Both the position numbers and the translations under genes were made by a program. 64,000 nucleotides of DNA from Anaeramoeba ignava (lineage: Eukaryota > Metamonada > Anaeramoebidae): positions 1,364,001 through 1,428,000 of the forward strand of contig JAPDFW010000063.1 in NCBI GenBank assembly GCA_028826165.1, read 5' to 3'. A model generated the notes under the pieces. It was not told the origin of the DNA, ran no database searches, and worked only from the letters and a program-made list of their open reading frames with translations. This document shows positions 11,401-22,668 of the stretch, piece by piece. Numbering within the stretch: position 1 is the first letter of the stretch; each line of letters opens with the position of its first letter.

Positions 11401-12604
11401 AATATTTTCAGGAACTTCATCAGAACATGTTTTCCTTTTAAATTCAAATCAAGAATTATTTGGATGTGGCGCTAATAATTTTGGACAACTTGGATTGAGA
11501 GTAACAGAAATTCCAAATATTTCAAAACCATTAAAAATTAGAAATATTCCAAAAGGAAAAATAATTGATATTCAATGCGGTGTTTTTCATTCAATAATGT
11601 TGATTGAAGATGAAAATGATGAAAAAAGAAGGCTTTATTCATGTGGATCTTATCAATGCAATGGACTTGGCAAAAAAAATCAAGATGCAAGAGAATTTAC
11701 TGAAATCAAATCACCTTTATTTGATGATGATGATGATAATACTATTCTTGATTTCTCTGTTGCAAAATATCAGACTTTGATTTTAACCTCCAATGCAAAA
11801 TTAATTAGTTTTGGAGATAACATAAATAATTCATTAAGAACGAAAATTCAATCAGAAACGCAATTAGTCCCGATTGGAATTGAAATTCGTGAATTATTAT
11901 ATGATATTTCCAATTATCACGTTTTTTGCGGAGTTAATAATTCCTTCATATATTCATCTTATTTTTCGAGTCTTGAGCACGATTTAGTCCAATTATTGAA
12001 AAGAAAAGAATTTTGTGATATTTCATTTATTACCCAAGATAGAGAAATAATCTCGGCTCACAAACTCATTTTGAAATGGAGAATTGGACCTCATCAAATT
12101 GAAAAACTTCAAACAATCATTTCTCAAAAATCAAGTCAAGAATCAAATCAAATATTCGAAATGATTTATGGAAATCACAACATTGAATCACAAAAATTGA
12201 AAAAAGAAATGGAAGATATATTCCATTTATATAATCCCATATCATTAAATTTGGGAGAAATGTATAGTACTGAAAATGAAAAAGATTTTTTTATCATAAG
12301 AAATGAAAATGAAATTTCTTTTGATAAATTAATATTAATAGCCAGAAGTGAATTATATCGAGGAATGTTTTTATCTGTAACAAATGATACTTCTAATAAA
12401 GTTACAGATTATAGTGAATTAAGTAATGAATCATTTGAAATATTAAAATATTGGATGTATACAAATTCAATAAAAGAAGAAATTCAAATTACGCAAGAGA
12501 TAATTGAAGAAATAGAAATAGCAATTGATTATTTTCAATTAAATGAAAAAAATCCAAATTTATTTGATTTATTAAATGAATTATATGAAGAAGAAATAAA
12601 ATGA
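8471..12604 (+). CDS. ARM-repeat / RCC1 / double-BTB fusion protein
   Basis: Eight exons: 8471-8579, 8677-8808, 9030-9161, 9913-10044, 10214-10345, 10417-10545, 10655-10795, 10869-12604. All seven introns are phase 1, and the sum gives 880 residues. Exons 2-6 each encode one armadillo-like repeat; four are exactly 132 nt and share MKKFRDKKNIQ...GC.AL...V..N. The last exon holds an RCC1 propeller (repeated GIGSNEFGQLGF- and CGVFHSIML-type blades). It ends with two divergent BTB domains: DLVQLLKRKEFCDISF...AHKLIL, then FDKLILIARSELYRGMFLSV. The final exon is homologous to the eight genes downstream but is the most divergent. ARM and RCC1 parts are probably recognition surfaces, with the BTB region for dimerisation or Cullin-3 binding; this role is inferred from RCBTB-type proteins. 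None of the neighbours has the ARM block. Confidence 0.8.
9162..9912 (+). repeat. Intron satellite AAATCAAATTC / AAATTTAAATC
   Basis: The third intron is almost wholly an 11-base unit in two variants (AAATCAAATTC, AAATCAAATTT). The introns before (8809-9029) and after (10045-10213) it carry shorter versions with near-identical flanks, including TTCAATTTATTCCTTAATTT just before the acceptor. Exon and intron were therefore copied together. Confidence 0.9.
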
Positions 12605-12634
12605 ATTTTTTTTAAATTTTTAAATTTTTTCATT

Positions 12635-12661
12635 TATTTTTTCATTTTTTTCTTTTCAAAA
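12635..12661 (+). promoter_or_regulatory. T-rich start element
   Basis: ATTTTTTCATTTTTTTCTTTTC followed by AAAAATG, directly abutting the start codon. The same block precedes the starts at 20659 and 22669, and in looser form most other genes here. It is likely a core promoter or transcription-start element, inferred from repetition. Confidence 0.5.
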
Positions 12662-14470
12662 ATGAATGAAATTATATTTTTTGGTTTAAATAAAGATCCA
12701 AAACTTATCAAAAATGAACCAGAAATAATAACAAAACCAATTCAATTTAAATTTGAAAATGAAAATGAAAATGAAAATGAAAATGAAAATGAAAATGAAA
12801 AACAAATTAAACAAATTTCATCAAGTTATTTTTCAACAATTTTCCTTTTTAAAAATGGAAAAGCAATAGAATATTTAAATGAAAATGATTCAAATAAAAA
12901 TCCTGAAAAAATCCAAATTAAAGAAAATATTCAAAAAGTAACTGTTAGTGCTCAAAATGAAGCTATTTTAACAACAGAAGGAAATGTATTTGCCAAAGGA
13001 AGAAATATTAATTCAAAAAATCCAAAAGAATTTATCAATATTTCATCATTAATTAAAGATAAAAATGATAGAATAATTCAAGATATTGTTTCTGGAAGAA
13101 GTTCAGTTTACTTATTAACTTCAAATCAAAATGTTTACGGAATCGGTGCTAATTATGATAGCCAACTTGGTTTTTATTATAAAACACTCCCAAAAACAGA
13201 AAAGCTTGTTTTTATGATGGAAAATGTTTCTAAAATATTTTCAGGAAGTTATTCTAATTCGGTTTTTCTTTTAAATTCAAATCAAGGATTGTTTGGATGC
13301 GGAAATAATGAATATGGCCAACTTGGATTAGGAAAATTAAGAAAAAACAAAATAATCCAAAAATTAACCAAAATCCAAAATATTCCAAAAGGTAAAATAA
13401 TTGATATTCAATGTGGAGAATTTCATTCAGTAATGATGATTGAAAAAGAAAATGAAAATGAAAACATAAAAAGAAAACTTTATTCATGTGGTTATTATAA
13501 ATATAATGGACTTGGCAAATATGGAAATGAAAATACTTATGAATTTACTGAAATCAAATCATCTTTATTTGAAGATGATGATAATATTCTTGATTTTTTT
13601 AGTGGGCATGCACATACTTTGATTTTAACATCCAAAGGGAAATTGATAGGATTTGGATTAAATAATTCTAATCAATTAGGAACTGAAGATACAAAAGATC
13701 AATCAATTCCAATTCAAATTGAACTTCCTGAATTAAGATTTAATGAAAATATTTCCAATTATCATGTTTCTTGTGGATATCGAAAATCATTTCTTTACTA
13801 TTCTCTTCCTTCTTTTTCCAATCTTGAAGAAGATTTGATAAAATTATTTAGAAGAAAAGAATTTTGTAATATTTCATTTAAAACCGAAAATGAAGAAATA
13901 ATTGAAGCTCATAAATTAATATTGAAATATAGATTAAATCAAAATCAAAATCAAAATCAAAATCAAATTGAAAAACTTCAAGAAATTATTTCAAAAAAAT
14001 CAATTAAAGAATCAAGTCAAATATTTGAAATGATTTATTCAAACAATTCCAAAATAAATCCAATATTATATTCTGAAATTAAAGAAATTATAAATTCAAA
14101 TGAAAAAATAGAAGAAACAATTAAAAGAATTTATTTAAATGAAAATGAAAAAGATTTTATAATTGAAAGAAAAGAAAAACAATATAAATTTCCTAAATTA
14201 ATATTAATAATGAGAAGTGAATTATATCGAGGAATGTTTTTATCTGTAACTGAAGATAAATCAAATAAAGTTACAGATTATAGTGAATTAAGTAATAAAT
14301 CATTTCAAATATTTGAATATTGGATTTATTCAAATCAAATCAAAGATGGGATTCAAATTACACAAGAAATTATTGATGAAATTCAAATTGGAATTGATTA
14401 TTTTCAATTAAATCAAACAAATCCAAATTTATTTGATTTATTAATTAACAAATTTAATAATCAAAATTAA
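12662..14470 (+). CDS. RCC1 / double-BTB protein, array copy 1
   Basis: Intronless, 602 residues. Residues 1-370 form a seven-bladed RCC1 propeller; blades carry GIGANYDSQLGF, GCGNNEYGQLGL, SCGYYKYNGLG and GFGLNNSNQLGT turns. A first BTB-like region (about 375-465) has RRKEFCNISF and AHKLILKYRL, then an expandable Asn-Gln stretch. The second (about 490-600) has FPKLILIMRSELYRGMFLSV and YWIYSNQIK. The architecture resembles human RCBTB proteins, but with two BTB units. A run of Asn-Glu dipeptides follows residue 30; its length differs in every copy. Propeller tips unique to this copy include SGRSSVYLL, CGEFHSVMMIE and SGHAHTLIL. The start is fixed by the abutting T-rich element. Function as a ubiquitin-ligase adaptor is inference. 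Confidence 0.85.
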   Translation: MNEIIFFGLNKDPKLIKNEPEIITKPIQFKFENENENENENENENEKQIKQISSSYFSTIFLFKNGKAIEYLNENDSNKNPEKIQIKENIQKVTVSAQNEAILTTEGNVFAKGRNINSKNPKEFINISSLIKDKNDRIIQDIVSGRSSVYLLTSNQNVYGIGANYDSQLGFYYKTLPKTEKLVFMMENVSKIFSGSYSNSVFLLNSNQGLFGCGNNEYGQLGLGKLRKNKIIQKLTKIQNIPKGKIIDIQCGEFHSVMMIEKENENENIKRKLYSCGYYKYNGLGKYGNENTYEFTEIKSSLFEDDDNILDFFSGHAHTLILTSKGKLIGFGLNNSNQLGTEDTKDQSIPIQIELPELRFNENISNYHVSCGYRKSFLYYSLPSFSNLEEDLIKLFRRKEFCNISFKTENEEIIEAHKLILKYRLNQNQNQNQNQIEKLQEIISKKSIKESSQIFEMIYSNNSKINPILYSEIKEIINSNEKIEETIKRIYLNENEKDFIIERKEKQYKFPKLILIMRSELYRGMFLSVTEDKSNKVTDYSELSNKSFQIFEYWIYSNQIKDGIQITQEIIDEIQIGIDYFQLNQTNPNLFDLLINKFNNQN

Positions 14471-14651
14471 AATTAAAATTAAAATTAAATTTAAAATTAA
14501 AATCTAAAATTAAAATCAAAATCAAAATCAAAATCAAAATCAAAATCAAAATTAAAATCAATATTAAAATTAAAATTAAAATCAAAATCAAAATCAGAAA
14601 GAAAATGAAAAATGTTTAATTTTTTAAAAGAAATAATTAATTAAATTAAAA

Positions 14652-14734
14652 GAGGAATTGATTATTTTCAATTAAATCAAACAAATCCAAATTTATTTGA
14701 TTTATTAATTAACAAATTTAATAATCAAAATTAA
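14652..14734 (+). pseudogene. Relic of an RCC1-BTB gene 3' end
   Basis: This is a second copy of the last 80 bases of the coding sequence (encoding IDYFQLNQTNPNLFDLL and the stop), placed about 180 bases behind the true end of copy 1. It has no start or upstream domain and is best read as a scar of unequal crossing-over. Similar scars follow copies 2, 6 and 8. Confidence 0.75.
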
Positions 14735-14810
14735 AATTTTTTTCAATTTTTTTTTTTCATTTTTTATCTTTTCCAAAAAAAATAAAAAAAATTAAAAAAT
14801 AAAAAAGAAA

Positions 14811-16577
14811 ATGAATGAAATTATATTTTTTGGTAAAAATGAAAAACCAAAACTTATCAAAAATGAACCAGAAACAATAACAAAACCAATTCAATTTAAA
14901 TTTAAAAATGAAAATGAAAATGAAAAAGAAAAACAAATTAAACAAATTTCATCAAGTTATTATTCAACAATTTTCCTTTTTAAAAATGGAAAAGCAATAG
15001 AATATTTAAATGATTCAAAACAAAATCCTCAAAAAATCCAAATTGAAGAAAATATTCAAAAAGTAACTGTTGGTTATGAAAATGAAGCTATTTTAACAAC
15101 AGAAGGAAATGTAATTGCCAAAGGATATAATATTAATTCAAATAATTCAAATAAATTTATCAATATTTCATCATTAATTGAAGATACAAATGATAGAATA
15201 ATTGAAGATATTATTTCTGGAGCTTATTCAATTTATTTATTAACTTCAAATCAAAATGTTTATGGAATTGGTTCAAATCAAGATGATCAACTTGGATTTG
15301 ATTCTAAAACACTTCCAGAAACACAAAAACCAATTTTAATGATGAAAAATGTTTCTAAAATATTTTCAGGAAATTCTTCAAAATATGTTTTTCTTTTAAA
15401 TTCAAATCAAGAATTATTTGGATTTGGTGATAATAGAAATGGCCAACTTGGATTAGGAGAATCAATAAAAGAAATCAGAATCCCAAAATTAACCAAAATT
15501 CAAAATATTCCAAAAGGTAAAATAATTGATATTCAATGTGGATTGTTTCATTCAATAATGTTGATTGAAAATGAAAACATAAAAAGAAAACTTTATTCAT
15601 GTGGATTTTATAGATTTAATGGACTTGGAATATTTCATAATGCTTATGAATTTACTGAAATCAAATCAACTTTATTTGAAAATGATGATAATATTCTTGA
15701 TTTTTCTGTTGGATATACGCATAATTTGATTTTAACATCCAAAGGGAAATTGATTGGATTTGGAGATAATTATTCTGGTCAATTAGGAATTGGAGATAGT
15801 TATTTTGAATTAAGTCCTATTCAAATTGAACTTCCTAAATTAAGATTTAATGAAGATATTTCTAATTATCATGTTTATTGTGGATATAATAAATCATTTC
15901 TTTATTATTCTCCTCTTTCTTTTTCCAATCTTGAAGAAGATTTGATAAAATTATTTAGAAGAAAAGAATTTTGTGATATTTCATTTAAAACAGAAAATGA
16001 AGAAATAATTGAAGCTCATAAATTAATATTGAAATATAGATTAAATCAAAATCAAAATCAAATTGAAAAACTTGAAGAAATTATTTCAAAAAAATCAATT
16101 AAAGAATCAAATCAAATATTTGAAATGATTTATTCAAATAATTCCAAAATAAATCCAATATTATATTCTGAAATTAAAGAAATTATAAATTCCAATGAAA
16201 AAATTGAAGAAACAATTAAAAGAATTTATTTAAATGAAAATGAAAATGAAAATGAAAAAGATTTTATAATTGAAAGAAAAGAAAAACAATATAAATTTCC
16301 CAAATTAATATTAATAATGAGAAGTGAATTATATCGAGGAATGTTTTTATCTGTAACAGAAGATAAATCTAATAAAGTTACAGATTATAGTGAATTAAGT
16401 AATAAATCATTTCAAATATTTGAATATTGGATTTATTCAAATCAAATCAAAGAAGAAATTGAAATTACACAAGAAATTATTGATGAAATTCAAATTGGAA
16501 TTGATTATTTTCAATTAAATCAAACAAATCCAAATTTATTTGATTTATTAATTAACAAATTTAATAATCAAAATTAA
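14811..16577 (+). CDS. RCC1 / double-BTB protein, array copy 2
   Basis: 588 residues, intronless, same order as copy 1: RCC1 propeller (1-365), BTB-like 1, BTB-like 2. Blade tips: VGYENEAIL, SGAYSIYLL, CGLFHSIMLIE, VGYTHNLIL and CGYNKSFLYY. The fourth-blade turn SCGFYRFNGLG is shared with copies 4 and 6, and the first half is nearly identical to copy 3. The leader differs from copy 1: an ATCTTTTCC-type element is followed by about 40 bases of A/T before the ATG. No breaks are seen. Confidence 0.85.
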   Translation: MNEIIFFGKNEKPKLIKNEPETITKPIQFKFKNENENEKEKQIKQISSSYYSTIFLFKNGKAIEYLNDSKQNPQKIQIEENIQKVTVGYENEAILTTEGNVIAKGYNINSNNSNKFINISSLIEDTNDRIIEDIISGAYSIYLLTSNQNVYGIGSNQDDQLGFDSKTLPETQKPILMMKNVSKIFSGNSSKYVFLLNSNQELFGFGDNRNGQLGLGESIKEIRIPKLTKIQNIPKGKIIDIQCGLFHSIMLIENENIKRKLYSCGFYRFNGLGIFHNAYEFTEIKSTLFENDDNILDFSVGYTHNLILTSKGKLIGFGDNYSGQLGIGDSYFELSPIQIELPKLRFNEDISNYHVYCGYNKSFLYYSPLSFSNLEEDLIKLFRRKEFCDISFKTENEEIIEAHKLILKYRLNQNQNQIEKLEEIISKKSIKESNQIFEMIYSNNSKINPILYSEIKEIINSNEKIEETIKRIYLNENENENEKDFIIERKEKQYKFPKLILIMRSELYRGMFLSVTEDKSNKVTDYSELSNKSFQIFEYWIYSNQIKEEIEITQEIIDEIQIGIDYFQLNQTNPNLFDLLINKFNNQN

Positions 16578-16642
16578 AATTATAATTAAAATTAAAATTA
16601 AAATTGTTTAATTTTTTAAAAGAAATTATAATGAAATTAAAA

Positions 16643-16725
16643 GAGGAATTGATTATTTTCAATTAAATCAAACAAATCCAAATTTATTTGATTTATTAAT
16701 TAACAAATTTAATAATCAAAATTAA
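16643..16725 (+). pseudogene. Relic of an RCC1-BTB gene 3' end
   Basis: This near-identical copy of the terminal coding segment, stop included, lies just behind copy 2 and directly ahead of the copy 3 leader. It matches the relic at 14652-14734 and its surroundings, so spacer, relic and leader were duplicated as one block. Confidence 0.75.
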
Positions 16726-16800
16726 AATTTTTTTCATTTTTTTTTTTCATTTTTTATCTTTTCCAAAAAAAATAAAAAAAATTAAAAAATAAAAAAGAAA

Positions 16801-18562
16801 ATGAATGAAATTATATTTTTTGGTAAAAATGAATTTCCAAAACTTATTAAAAATGAAAAAGAAATAATAACAAAACCAATTCAATTTAAATTTAAAAATG
16901 AAAATGAAAAACAAATTAAACAAATTTCATCAAGTTATTATTCAACAATTTTCCTTTTTGAAAATGGAAAAGCAATAGAATATTTAAATGAAAATGATTC
17001 AAAACCAAATCCTAAAAAAATCCAAATTAAAGAAAATATTCAAAAAGTAACTGTTGGTTATGAAAATGAAGCTATTTTAACAACAGAAGGAAATGTAATT
17101 GCCAAAGGATATAATATTAATTCAAATAATTCAAATGAAATTATCAACATTTCATTATTAATTGAAGATCCAAATGATAGAATAATTGAAGATATTATTT
17201 CTGGAGCTTATTCAATTTACTTATTAACTTCAAATCAAAATGTTTATGGAATTGGTTCAAATCAAGATGATCAACTTGGATTTGATTCTGAAACACTTCC
17301 AGAAACACAAAAACCAATTTTAATGATGAAAAATGTTTCTAAAATATTTTCAGGAAATTCTTCAAAATATGTTTTTCTTTTAAATTTAAATCAAGAATTA
17401 TTTGGATTTGGTGATAATAGAAATGGCCAACTTGGATTAGGAGAATCAATAAAAGAAATCAGAATCCCAAAATTAACCAAAATCAAAAATATTCCAAAAG
17501 GCGAAATAATTGATATTCAATGTGGATTTAATCATTCAATAATGTTGATTGAAAATGAAAACATAAAAAGAAAACTTTATTCATGTGGAAATTATAAATA
17601 TAATGGACTTGGCAAAAATAAAGGAAATACTTATGGATTTACTGAAATTAAATCATCTTTATTTGAAGATGATGATAATATTCTTGATTTTTCTGTTGGA
17701 ACTGATCATACCTTGATTTTAACATCCAATTCAAAATTAATTGGATTTGGAAATAATTATTTTGGTGAATTAGGAACTGGAAATAGAAAAAATCAATTAA
17801 TTCCAATTCAAATTGAACTTCCTGAATTAAGATTTAATGAAAATATTTCCAATTATCATATTCTTTGTGGATATTACAAATCCTTTCTTTATTATTCTCC
17901 TCCTTCTTTTTCCAATCTTGAAGAAGATTTGATAAAATTATTTAGAAGAAAAGAATTTTGTAATATTTCATTTAAAACCAAAAATGAAGAAATAATTGAA
18001 GCTCATAAATTAATATTGAAATATAGATTAAATCAAAATCAAGAAAATGAAATTGAAAAACTTCAAGAAATTATTTCAAATAAATCAATTAAAGAATCAA
18101 ATCAAATATTTGAAATGATTTATTCAAATAATTCCAAAATAAATCCAAATATTATATTCTGAAATTAAAGAAATTATAAATTCAAATGAAAAAATTGAAG
18201 AAACAATTAAAAGAATTTATTTAAATGAAAATGAAAATGAAAATGAAAAAGATTTTATAATTGAAAGAAAAGAAAAACAATATAAATTTCCTAAATTAAT
18301 ATTAATAATGAGAAGTGAATTATATCGAGGAATGTTTTTATCTGTAACAGAAGATAAATCTAATAAAGTTACAGATTATAGTGAATTAAGTAATAAATCA
18401 TTTCAAATATTTGAATATTGGATTTATTCAAATCAAATTAAAGATGAAATTCAAATTACACAAGAAATAATTGAAGAATTAAAAACAGGAATTGATTATT
18501 TTCAATTAAATCAAACAAATCCAAATTTATTTGATTTATTAATTAACAAATTTAATAATTAA
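16801..18562 (+). CDS. RCC1 / double-BTB protein, array copy 3 (one frameshift)
   Basis: The frame is open to 18162, where one extra A in CCAAAT (18147-18149; sister genes have CCAA or CCAAAA in the matching place) causes a stop. The second BTB continues intact in the +1 frame to 18562. With the base removed the product is 586 residues. The propeller is intact: VGYENEAIL, SGAYSIYLL, CGFNHSIMLIE, VGTDHTLIL and CGYYKSFLYY tips. The first two blades equal copy 2, while the later VGTDHTLIL/CGYYKSFLYY pair equals copy 4, so this copy is a clear mosaic. It is either an assembly homopolymer error or a young pseudogene that would lose BTB 2. Confidence 0.75.
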
Positions 18563-18698
18563 AATTAAAATTAAAAATCAGAAAGAAAATGAAAAGTTAA
18601 AAAAAATTTTTGATTATTTTTTCAAAATCCAAATTTATTATTTATTAATTAAAAATTTAAAAATCAAAAATAAAAAAAATTAAAAAATAAAAAAGAAA
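18563..18698 (+). other. Spacer with degenerate copy of gene 3' end
   Basis: Contains ATTTTTTCAAAATCCAAATTTATTATTTATTAATTA-like sequence resembling a decayed version of the terminal-exon relic, then the A/T leader of copy 4. No gene is visible. Confidence 0.5.
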
Positions 18699-20495
18699 AT
18701 GAATGAAATTATATTTTTTGGTAAAAATGAATTTCCAAAACTTATTAAAAATGAACCATATAAAGTAACAAAACCAATTCAATTTAAATTTGAAAATGAA
18801 AATGAAAATGAAAATGAAAAACAAATTAAACAAATTTCATCAAGTTATTATTCAACAATTTTCCTTTTTGAAAATGGAAAAGCAATAGAATATTTAAAAC
18901 AAAATGATTCAAAACAAAATCCTAAAAAAATCCAAATTGAAGAAAATATTCAAAAAGTAACTGTTGGTTATGAAAATGAAGCTATTTTAACAAAAGAAGG
19001 AAATGTATTTGCCAAAGCAAAAAATATTAATCCAAATAATCCAAATGAATTTATCAATATTTCATCATTAATTAAAGATAAAAATGATAGAATAATTGAA
19101 GATATTATTTCTGGAGCTTATTCAATTTATTTATTAACTTCAAATCAAAATGTTTATGGAATTGGTTCAAATCATTATGGTCAACTTGGATTTGATTCTG
19201 AAACACTTCCAGAAACACAAAAACCAATTTTAATGATGAAAAATGTTTCTAAAATATTTTCAGGAAATTCTTCAAATCATCTTTTTCTTTTAAATTTAAA
19301 TCAAAAATTATTTGGATTTGGTGATAATAGAAATTGTCAACTTGGATTAGGAGAATCAATAAAAGAAACAAAAATCCCAAAATTAACCAAAATCCAAAAT
19401 ATCCCAAAAGGTAAAATAATTGATATTCAATGTGGTTCTTGGCATTCAATAATGTTGATTGAAGATGAAATTGAAAATGAAAATGAAAATATAAAAAGAA
19501 AACTTTATTCATGTGGATTTTATAGATTTAATGGACTTGGAATATTTCATAATGCTTATGGATTTACTGAAATTAAATCATATTTGTTTGAAGATGATGA
19601 TAATATTCTTGATTTTTCTGTTGGAACTGATCATACCTTGATTTTAACTTCTAATTCAAAATTAATTGGTTTTGGAAATAATGCTTATGGTCAATTAGGA
19701 ATTGGTGATGGTTATTTTGAATTAGATCCAATTCAAATTGAACTTCCTGAATTAAGATTTAATGAAGATATTTCTAATTATCATATTTCTTGTGGATATT
19801 ACAAATCATTTCTTTATTATTCTCCTCCTTCTTTTTCCAATCTTGAAGAAGATTTGATAAAATTATTTAGAAGAAAAGAATTTTGTGATATTTCATTTAA
19901 AACAGAAAATGAAGAAATAATCAAAGCTCATAAATTAATATTGAAATATAGATTAAATCAAGATAAAAATGAAATTGAAAAACTTCAAGAAATTATTTCA
20001 AAAAAATCAATTAAAGAATCAAATCAAATATTTGAAATGATTTATTCAAACAATTCCAAAATAAATCCAAAATTATATTCTGAAATTAAAGAAATTATAA
20101 ATTCCAATGAAAAAATTGAAGAAACAATGAAAAGAATTTATTTAAATGAAAATGAAAATGAAAATGAAAATGAAAAAGATTTTATAATTGAAAGAAAAGA
20201 AAAACAATATAAATTTCCAAAATTAATATTAATAATGAGAAGTGAATTATATCGAGGAATGTTTTTATCTGTAACAGAAGATAAATCTAATAAAGTTACA
20301 GATTATAGTGAATTAAGTAATAAATCATTTCAAATATTTGAATATTGGATTTATTCAAATCAAATCAAAGATGGGATTCAAATTACACAAGAAATTATTG
20401 ATGAAATTCAAATTGGAATTGATTATTTTCAATTAAATCAAACAAATCCAAATTTATTTGATTTATTAATAAATAAATTTAATAATCAAAATTAA
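18699..20495 (+). CDS. RCC1 / double-BTB protein, array copy 4
   Basis: 598 residues, intact. Tips: VGYENEAIL, SGAYSIYLL, SGNSSNHLFLL, CGSWHSIMLIE, VGTDHTLIL and CGYYKSFLYY; turns GIGSNHYGQLGF, GFGDNRNCQLGL, SCGFYRFNGLG and GFGNNAYGQLGI. The CGSWHS tip is otherwise seen only in copy 6 (as CASWHS), and GSNHYGQLGF only in copy 7, again showing exchange between non-adjacent copies. The BTB region is almost identical to copies 1-3. Translation starts with MNEIIFFGKNEFPKLI, like copy 3. Confidence 0.85.
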   Translation: MNEIIFFGKNEFPKLIKNEPYKVTKPIQFKFENENENENEKQIKQISSSYYSTIFLFENGKAIEYLKQNDSKQNPKKIQIEENIQKVTVGYENEAILTKEGNVFAKAKNINPNNPNEFINISSLIKDKNDRIIEDIISGAYSIYLLTSNQNVYGIGSNHYGQLGFDSETLPETQKPILMMKNVSKIFSGNSSNHLFLLNLNQKLFGFGDNRNCQLGLGESIKETKIPKLTKIQNIPKGKIIDIQCGSWHSIMLIEDEIENENENIKRKLYSCGFYRFNGLGIFHNAYGFTEIKSYLFEDDDNILDFSVGTDHTLILTSNSKLIGFGNNAYGQLGIGDGYFELDPIQIELPELRFNEDISNYHISCGYYKSFLYYSPPSFSNLEEDLIKLFRRKEFCDISFKTENEEIIKAHKLILKYRLNQDKNEIEKLQEIISKKSIKESNQIFEMIYSNNSKINPKLYSEIKEIINSNEKIEETMKRIYLNENENENENEKDFIIERKEKQYKFPKLILIMRSELYRGMFLSVTEDKSNKVTDYSELSNKSFQIFEYWIYSNQIKDGIQITQEIIDEIQIGIDYFQLNQTNPNLFDLLINKFNNQN

Positions 20496-20658
20496 AATTA
20501 AAATTAAAATCAAAATCAGAAAGAAAATGAAAAATGTTTAATTTTTTAAAAGAAATAATTAATGAAATTAAAATCAAAATTAAAATCAAAAATTTAAATT
20601 TAAAATTATTAAAATTCAAAAAATCCAAAATTATTTTTTCATTTTTTTCTTTTCAAAA

Positions 20659-22450
20659 ATGAATGATTGTTTATTTTTTGGAAGAAATAAAGAGCCAAAA
20701 CTTATTAAAAATGAACCAGATAAAATAAAAAAACCAATTCAATTTAAATTTGAAAATGAAAATGAAAATGAAAATGAAAATGAAAATGAAAATGAAAAAC
20801 AAATTAAACAAATTTCATCAAGTTATTATTCAACAATTTTCCTTTTTAAAAATGGAAAAGCAATAGAATATTTAAATGATTCAAAACAAAATCCTCAAAA
20901 AATCCAAATTGAAAATATTCAAAAAGTAACTGTTGGTTGGGGAAATGAAGCTATTTTAACAACAGAAGGAAATGTATTTGCAAAAGGAGAAAATATTAAT
21001 TCACAAGATCCAAATGAATTTATCAATATTTCATCATTAATTGAAGATACAAATGATAGAATAATTGAAGATATTATTTCTGGATCTGGTTCAATTTATT
21101 TATTAACTTCAAATCAAAATGTTTATGGAATTGGTTTAAATCAATTTGGTCAACTTGGATTTGATTCTGAAACACTTCCAGAAACACAAAAACCAATTTT
21201 AATGATGAAAAATGTTTCTAAAATATTTTCAGGAAACGATTCAAATTCTGTTTTTCTTTTAAATTCAAACCAAGAATTATTTGTATGCGGATACAATTTT
21301 TATGGCCAACTTGGATTAGGAGAATCAATAAAAGAAACAAAAATCGATAAATTAACCAAAATTCAAAATATTCCAAAAGGTAAAATAATTGATATTCAAT
21401 CCAGTGATTCGATTTCAGTAATGTTGATTGAAGATGAAAATCAAAATGAAAATCCAAAAAGAAAACTTTATTCAAATGGCTATTATGGATATAGTGGAAT
21501 AAAAAGTAGTCACTATATAAGAGAATTTACTGAAATCAAATCATCTTTATTTGAAAGATGATGATAATATTCTTGATTTTTCTGTTGGAAGAAATCATAC
21601 TTTGATTTTAACATCCAATTCAAAATTAATTGGTTTTGGAGATTATGATTTTGGTCAATTAGGAACTGTAATCACAGAAATTCAAAGAATTCCAATTCAA
21701 ATTGAACTTCCTGAATTAAGATTTAATGAATATATTTCCAATTATCATATTTCTTGTGGAACTTTCAATTCATTTCTTTATTATTCTCCTTCTTTATCCA
21801 ATCTTGAAGAAGATTTGATAAAATTATTTGAAAGAAAAGAATTTTGTGATATTTCATTTAAAATAGAAAATGGTTCAATAATTGAAGCTCATGAATTAAT
21901 ATTGAAATATAGATTAAATCAAAATCAAAATGAAATTGAAAAACTTCAAGAAATTATTTCAAAAAAATCAATTAAAGAATCAAATCAAATATTTGAAATG
22001 ATTTATTCAAATAATTCCAAAATAAATCCAATATTATATTGTGAAATTAAAGAAATTATAAATTCAAATGAAAAAATTGAAGAAACAATGAAAAGAATTT
22101 ATTTAAATGAAAATGAAAATGAAAATGAAAAAGATTTTATAATTGAAAGAAAAGAAAAAAAATATAAATTTCCTAAATTAATATTAATAATGAGAAGTGA
22201 ATTATATCGAGGAATGTTTTTATCTGTAACAAATGATAAATCTAATAAAGTTACAGATTATAGTGAATTAAGTAATAAATCATTTCAAATATTTGAATAT
22301 TGGATTTATTCAAATCAAATTAAAGATGAAATTCAAATTACACAAGAAATAATTAATGAAATTAAAATTGGAATTGATTATTTTCAATTAAATCAAACAT
22401 ATCCAAATTTATTCGATTTATTAATTAATAAATTTAATAATCAAAATTAA
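20659..22450 (+). CDS. RCC1 / double-BTB protein, array copy 5 (one frameshift)
   Basis: The frame is broken once, at the AAA of TTTGAAAGATG (21554-21556); all sisters have GAAGATG. Removing one A restores 596 residues. The start is MNDCLFFGRN, the second N-terminal type (also in copies 6 and 8). It is preceded by the abutting CTTTTCAAAAATG element as in copy 1. The fourth blade is unusual: the Cys-Gly and His of the tip are gone (QSSDSISVMLIE), and SNGYYGYSGIKSSHY replaces the usual SCG turn. This blade may be diverging or misfolded. Remaining tips: VGWGNEAIL, SGSGSIYLL, VGRNHTLIL and CGTFNSFLYY. It could be a decaying gene, though the BTB half is well kept. Confidence 0.75.
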
Positions 22451-22668
22451 AATCAAAATCAAAATCAAAATCAAAATTAAAATTAAAATTAAAATCAAAA
22501 TCAGAAAGAAAATGAAAATGAAAAATGTTTAATTTTTTAAAAGAAATAATTAATTAAGTTAAAATTAAAAATTAAATCAAAATCAAAATTAAAATTAAAA
22601 TCAAAATTAATATTAAAATTAAAATTCAAAAAATCCAAAATTATTTTTTCATTTTTTTCTTTTCAAAA

